Positions 29,143 to 32,860 of a DNA stretch of 32,860 nt are shown here, in pieces. The position numbers were made by a program, and so were the translations under genes. The stretch's first letter is position 1; each line of letters opens with the position of its first letter. The stretch is from Candidatus Kuenenia stuttgartensis (lineage in GTDB: Bacteria; Planctomycetota; Planctomycetia; Pirellulales; UBA1268), in NCBI GenBank assembly GCA_945897435.1, contig CAMDFJ010000017.1, positions 1-32,860 on the forward strand. The letters are read 5' to 3'. The notes beneath the pieces are model-generated. The model saw nothing but the letters and a program-made list of their open reading frames with translations, was not told the origin of the DNA and made no database searches.

Positions 29143-29341
29143 GTGGGACAGGCTTCAGCCTGTCATGCAAAGAACCACCACCGCGCTAGGCCCGGAGGGC
29201 CGGGTAAGTGCCAGCCGGCGGAGCCGGCCAAGCAAACAACGGCAGGATGCCGTGTGTTTGCGTGAAGCAGCCGGCCGGGTAAGAACCAGCCGGCGGAGCC
29301 GGCCAAGCAAACAACGGCAGGATGCCGAGATTTTCCGTGAA
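29143..29341. repeat. Modular short-hairpin repeat element A
   Basis: 33-nt head GTGGGACAGGCTTCAGCCTGTCATGCAAAGAAC, then a 54-bp unit twice (29199-29252, 29274-29327; period 75, 2 mismatches) containing GCCGGC-GGA-GCCGGC and CGGCA-GGA-TGCCG; ends one nt before the miaE stop codon. Confidence 0.95.
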
Positions 29342-29342
29342 G

Positions 29343-29918
29343 TCAGCTGTGCATCCTTGGAACCTCATCCCCCCGGGCGATGATCGCGGCCTCTGCGGCG
29401 GCCAGCCCGTGGAGCCGTTCGCGGACGACCTCTTCCGCGGCAAAGTCGCAGGCGAGCCGGACATAGGTGCTGTGATGCCTGGCCTCGGACTCGAACAGGC
29501 TGCGGTAAAACTCCCGCAGGTCCGTGTCGGCGACGTGGTCGGCGAGCAGTGAAAACCGTTCGCAGCTTCGAGCCTCGATCAGACCGGCCACGAGCAGGCG
29601 GTCGATCGCCCGGGCGGGCTCTTCCCGACGGATCAGTTCGTGCAGCCGCTGCCCGTAGCTGCTCGGAGAGAGCTTGCGAAACGGAATTCCACGGCGCTCC
29701 AGCAGGTCGAGCACCTGCTGGAAGTGTTCGAGTTCCTCGTTGACGATCTCCGTCATCGCCCGGGCAAGGGGCACGTGATCGACGTAGGAAAAAAGCAGGT
29801 TCATCGCCACCCCAGCCGCCTTCTTTTCGCAATGGGCGTGATCGATGAGCACGTCGTCAAGACCGCGATCGACCTGGTCGAGCCAGCGGGTGTCGGAGAC
29901 AGATTGCAGGCTGAGCAT
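29343..29918 (-). CDS. miaE: tRNA-(ms2io6A)-hydroxylase MiaE-like
   Basis: LIDHAHCEKKAAGVAMNLLFSY, MTEIVNEELEHFQQV, LLVAGLIEARSCERFSLLADH, SEARHHSTYVRLA diiron ligand motifs. Confidence 0.9.
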   Translation of the reverse strand: MLSLQSVSDTRWLDQVDRGLDDVLIDHAHCEKKAAGVAMNLLFSYVDHVPLARAMTEIVNEELEHFQQVLDLLERRGIPFRKLSPSSYGQRLHELIRREEPARAIDRLLVAGLIEARSCERFSLLADHVADTDLREFYRSLFESEARHHSTYVRLACDFAAEEVVRERLHGLAAAEAAIIARGDEVPRMHS

Positions 29919-30023
29919 GGTCGATGGGGTGGTGGATGGGAGGCGGCGCGTGCATCATACAGACCGGATCGACCACTGGTGCCGCCCTCGGCGGATCTGG
30001 AGTCCGGCTCAGGCCGGCATGCG

Positions 30024-30431
30024 ATGATCGCGATTGACAGGCCCGACGACGCCGAGCCGCGAAGGAAACCGGAGAGGAACGTCCTCGGTGGACCGCTCGC
30101 CCCCTGCTCCAGTGATCCACTCACCGGGTTCTTTCGGGACGGCTGCTGCCGCACGGGAGTTGGCGACATCGGGGTGCACACGGTCTGCGCCGTCATGACG
30201 AAGGACTTTCTCGCCTTTACTGTCGCCGCCGGAAACGACCTGGTGACGCCACGGCCGGAGTGGGATTTCCCGGGCCTCGTCGAGGGGGACCGCTGGTGCC
30301 TCTGTGCCGCCCGCTGGCTTGAGGCGGCTCGGGCGGAACGGGCGCCGCCGGTGGTGCTCGAGGCCACGCACGAAAAGTCGCTCGATGTCATCCCCTTTGA
30401 ACTGCTGAAGAAGCACGCCGCCGCGACATGA
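30024..30431 (+). CDS. DUF2237-family protein
   Basis: NVLGGPLAPCSSDPLTGFFRDGCCRTG...HTVCAVMTKDFLAFT...PGLVEGDRWCLCAARWLEA...PPVVLEATHEKSLDVIP. Confidence 0.9.
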   Translation: MIAIDRPDDAEPRRKPERNVLGGPLAPCSSDPLTGFFRDGCCRTGVGDIGVHTVCAVMTKDFLAFTVAAGNDLVTPRPEWDFPGLVEGDRWCLCAARWLEAARAERAPPVVLEATHEKSLDVIPFELLKKHAAAT

Positions 30432-31255
30432 ACGCCGGCCTGTCCGTCGCGATCGGATTGGTCGCACTGCTCTACTCCTCGGTCGGCCACGCCGGGGCGA
30501 CCGGCTACATCGCGGTCATGACGCTGTTCGGCATTCCGCCGGAGGTGATCCGCCCGACGGCGCTCCTGCTGAACGTGCTCGTGGCCACGATCGCGACCGT
30601 CCAGTTCGTCCGCGCCGGACATTTTCGGGGCGGCCTGTTCTGGCCGCTGGCCGCCGCCAGCATTCCAGCTGCGGCGATCGGCGGTGGCCTCCAGCTTCCC
30701 ACCAGTGCATTCGAGGCCCTCGTCGGCCTCGTGCTCCTCGTCTCGGCAGTCAGGCTGTTTGGCGAATCCAAGAATGGCCGGAATGAGGCCAGACAGTCCG
30801 GTTCGGAGGCATCGACTGACCTCAGATCCTCCCGACTGACGGCCTCACTGGCCGTCCTCGGTGCTGCGATCGGCATGCTTTCAGGACTCACGGGGGTCGG
30901 CGGCGGCGTCTTTCTGACACCGATCCTGCTCTGGTTCGACACCGCGCCGGTCCGGCGGGTGGCGGCGATCTCCGCGCCCTTCATCCTCGTCAATTCGCTG
31001 GCGGGGCTGATCGGTGGGCTGATCGCGGGTCGGCAGCTGCCGCCGATCAGCCCGCCGGTGATCCTGGCGGCGATCCTCGGCGGACTCGTCGGCTCACAGC
31101 TGGGCGCTTTCCGTTTTCACAACGCGACGCTCCGGCGGCTGATCGCGGCGGTGCTCGTCTTCGCAGGCGTCAAGCTGCTCTGGAAACTGCTCCCGACAGC
31201 CTCTGTCGTTTCCCGAGCCGCACCGTCATCCGCGGTCGGCCATCGGCTACAGTGA
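30428..31255 (+). CDS. TauE/SafE-family sulfite/anion exporter
   Basis: VGHAGATGYIAVMTLFGIPPEVIRPTALLLNVLVA and second repeat GMLSGLTGVGGGVFLTPILL; ATGA overlap with upstream gene. Confidence 0.92.
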   Translation: MNAGLSVAIGLVALLYSSVGHAGATGYIAVMTLFGIPPEVIRPTALLLNVLVATIATVQFVRAGHFRGGLFWPLAAASIPAAAIGGGLQLPTSAFEALVGLVLLVSAVRLFGESKNGRNEARQSGSEASTDLRSSRLTASLAVLGAAIGMLSGLTGVGGGVFLTPILLWFDTAPVRRVAAISAPFILVNSLAGLIGGLIAGRQLPPISPPVILAAILGGLVGSQLGAFRFHNATLRRLIAAVLVFAGVKLLWKLLPTASVVSRAAPSSAVGHRLQ

Positions 31256-31272
31256 CAGTTCAAGGAACTCTC

Positions 31273-32613
31273 ATGAAAGACATTTCAAAGCAGGCCGACG
31301 ATCGACGCCCGGTTCGTGAGTCTGCCACCATCGACTCGATTCTTGGCGCCGCCAGCGAGGAGACGAGGGCCTCACTCCGGGTGCTCGGCGAACTGCTCGG
31401 CAATGAACCCTCCTCCGTCGTCCCGCCGACACAGTTCGCGGTCCGCCATCTGGGGATCGATGCCCTGCAGCTGGCCAGTACGAAGTTTTCGGGCCCCGGT
31501 ACTTCTCTTGCGATCCTCGGCAACCTGCTGCGGCTGGAGATGGAGCGGCATGCGGGCAGGGTGATGGTCGGCTCGCCGGGCGACGGCCTGCCGCCAACCT
31601 GGGCACAGATCGACATCGGTCCGGAGGAGAGGCTGACGGTTCCGGGCCGCCTGGTCGCGTTTTTCCCCGCCGGCACGCTCGCCGCCGAGCCGCTCTGCAT
31701 CTCGATCGACGACCGCCACTGGCAGCGGGAGTTCGCCATCCTTTCCTCAAACGCCGCCAAGCCGGTCGCGGAGCGGGTGCTCAAGACGCTGCAGTCGCGA
31801 CTGAAGTCGGAGGAGAACCCACTCCGCGGCCGGGTCCTCGAGGCCTGTGTCAATGACGGCTGCGTCCGGGTGAGCGTCAGCCCCGCGCTGCATGCCGAGA
31901 GATCCGGACTCGTCCTCCCCGAAGACCTCTGGCGGGAGGTTGACGTGTTCCTCGCCTCGGCCACCGGACGCCGCGAACTGCTCCGTTCGCTCGGTCTCGG
32001 CACCAACCGCGGCCTGCTCGTCGCCGGCCCGCCGGGTGTTGGCAAGACGCACCTCGTCCGCGTGATCGCCAGCGAATTGGCTGGCCGCTACACCACGATC
32101 CTCGCCGACGCCAACTCGATGCGGCACCATGTCGCCGACCTCTACGCCGAGAGCGACACCTTCGGACCCACGCTTGTCGTGCTCGACGACATCGACCTCG
32201 TGCTCGGCCATCGCGACGGCAGCGGCGACAACACGGGCCTGGCCGACTTCCTCGCCACGCTCGACGGCGTGCGACAGCGGGAGGACATTCTCACGATCGC
32301 CACCACGAACGATCCCAAATCTCTCGATCCGGCGGCTCAGCGATCGAGCCGTTTCGACATGGTGCTGACGCTGCCAAAGCCCGACGAAGCCTGCCGTGCC
32401 AGGATCCTCAGGCGCCACCTCGACCCCCTCGGACTGCCACTCGACATCCCCGCACTCGCCACAGTGCTCGATGGGGCCACAGGTGCCGACGTCAAGGAGG
32501 TGATCCGCCGTGCCGTCCTCGAATACGGCGATCAGTTCACGCAGTCCCAACTCGTCGAAATCGCCGAATCCGGCCGCTGGCAGGCCGCCCTCAACCGCCG
32601 CCGATACCTGTAA
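31273..32613 (+). CDS. AAA+ ATPase (Cdc48/FtsH-like ATPase core) with unassigned N-terminal domain
   Basis: Walker A GPPGVGKTHL, Walker B LVVLDDIDLVL, TIATTNDPKSLDPAAQRSSRFD; SD AAGGAACTCTC-ATG at 31273; GTG at 31252 alternative. Confidence 0.92.
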   Translation: MKDISKQADDRRPVRESATIDSILGAASEETRASLRVLGELLGNEPSSVVPPTQFAVRHLGIDALQLASTKFSGPGTSLAILGNLLRLEMERHAGRVMVGSPGDGLPPTWAQIDIGPEERLTVPGRLVAFFPAGTLAAEPLCISIDDRHWQREFAILSSNAAKPVAERVLKTLQSRLKSEENPLRGRVLEACVNDGCVRVSVSPALHAERSGLVLPEDLWREVDVFLASATGRRELLRSLGLGTNRGLLVAGPPGVGKTHLVRVIASELAGRYTTILADANSMRHHVADLYAESDTFGPTLVVLDDIDLVLGHRDGSGDNTGLADFLATLDGVRQREDILTIATTNDPKSLDPAAQRSSRFDMVLTLPKPDEACRARILRRHLDPLGLPLDIPALATVLDGATGADVKEVIRRAVLEYGDQFTQSQLVEIAESGRWQAALNRRRYL

Positions 32614-32642
32614 CTGCAGCAGGCAAACACACGGCGGCTGGT

Positions 32643-32857
32643 TTCACGGAAAATCTCGGCATCCTGCCGAATTTTCCTTGGCGACCTCCGGTCGCTGGTT
32701 CAAACCCGGCCCTCCGGGCCTGGCGCGGGGTCGCGGGTCTCATCTCGGCATCCTGCCGAATTTTCCTTGGCGACCTCCGGTCGCTGGTTCAAACCCGGCC
32801 CTCCGGGCCTGGCGCGGGGTGGTTGTTCTTTGCATGACAGGCTGAAGCCTGTCCCAC
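32643..32857. repeat. Modular short-hairpin repeat element B (inverted relative to A)
   Basis: Two identical 79-bp copies (32653-32731 and 32742-32820), each with CGGCA-TCC-TGCCG, GCGACC-TCC-GGTCGC and GGCCC-TCC-GGGCC; ends with the reverse complement of the same 33-nt head (32825-32857). Confidence 0.97.
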
Positions 32858-32860
32858 TTC

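Noticed and set aside
29186-29464. ORF with internal repeats LGILPLFAWPAPPAGSYPA
   Set aside because: Translation of repeat element A; the repetition is explained by the DNA hairpin units, and no independent coding signal is present.
32694-32710. Possible tRNA gene from T-arm consensus
   Set aside because: No acceptor, D or anticodon arms in the right positions; T-arm similarity only.
32653-32820. Possible CRISPR-like array
   Set aside because: Only two units, 79-bp repeats with a 10-bp spacer; no cas genes in the window; structure is hairpin-based.
32510-32845. ORF with repeated HPAEFSLATSGRWFKPGPPGLARG
   Set aside because: Translation of repeat element B in a frame overlapping the AAA+ gene; not protein-coding.

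Overview
High-GC chromosomal window whose gene content looks planctomycete-like (inferred from the PEP-CTERM protein, the ECF sigma / Ser-Thr kinase pair, the ABC-2/CPBP fusion and a lineage-style short-hairpin repeat; no search was run). I support about 24 protein-coding genes, mostly housekeeping or transport: frr, an ABC ATPase plus a permease-CPBP protease fusion, a glutamate-receptor-like channel, ppdK, an SLC13 transporter, a LarA-like protein, a PEP-CTERM protein, a pseudo-receiver protein, signal peptidase I, rsmG, type III glutamine synthetase, an S41 protease, an ECF sigma factor plus kinase, a PiT phosphate transporter operon, an LRAT-domain protein, a P1B-type ATPase, miaE, DUF2237, TauE and an AAA+ ATPase. 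I saw no rRNA, tRNA, CRISPR array, transposase or prophage. The strongest unexplained signal is a modular repeat present twice (29143-29341 and, inverted, 32643-32857). It is built of very short hairpins with the same GGA/TCC loop. One stem differs between the two copies by three fully compensated base-pair changes, and each copy sits immediately 3' of a gene in the same transcript-relative orientation. A third hairpin element at 8493-8592, downstream of ppdK, carries a related GGCA-GGA-TGCC mini-hairpin. The other notable item is a GluR-type channel whose pore lacks the TVGYGD potassium filter and resembles the eukaryotic iGluR pore (GSCDD in place of QGCD). I did not find convincing evidence of a complete new defence or metabolic system.
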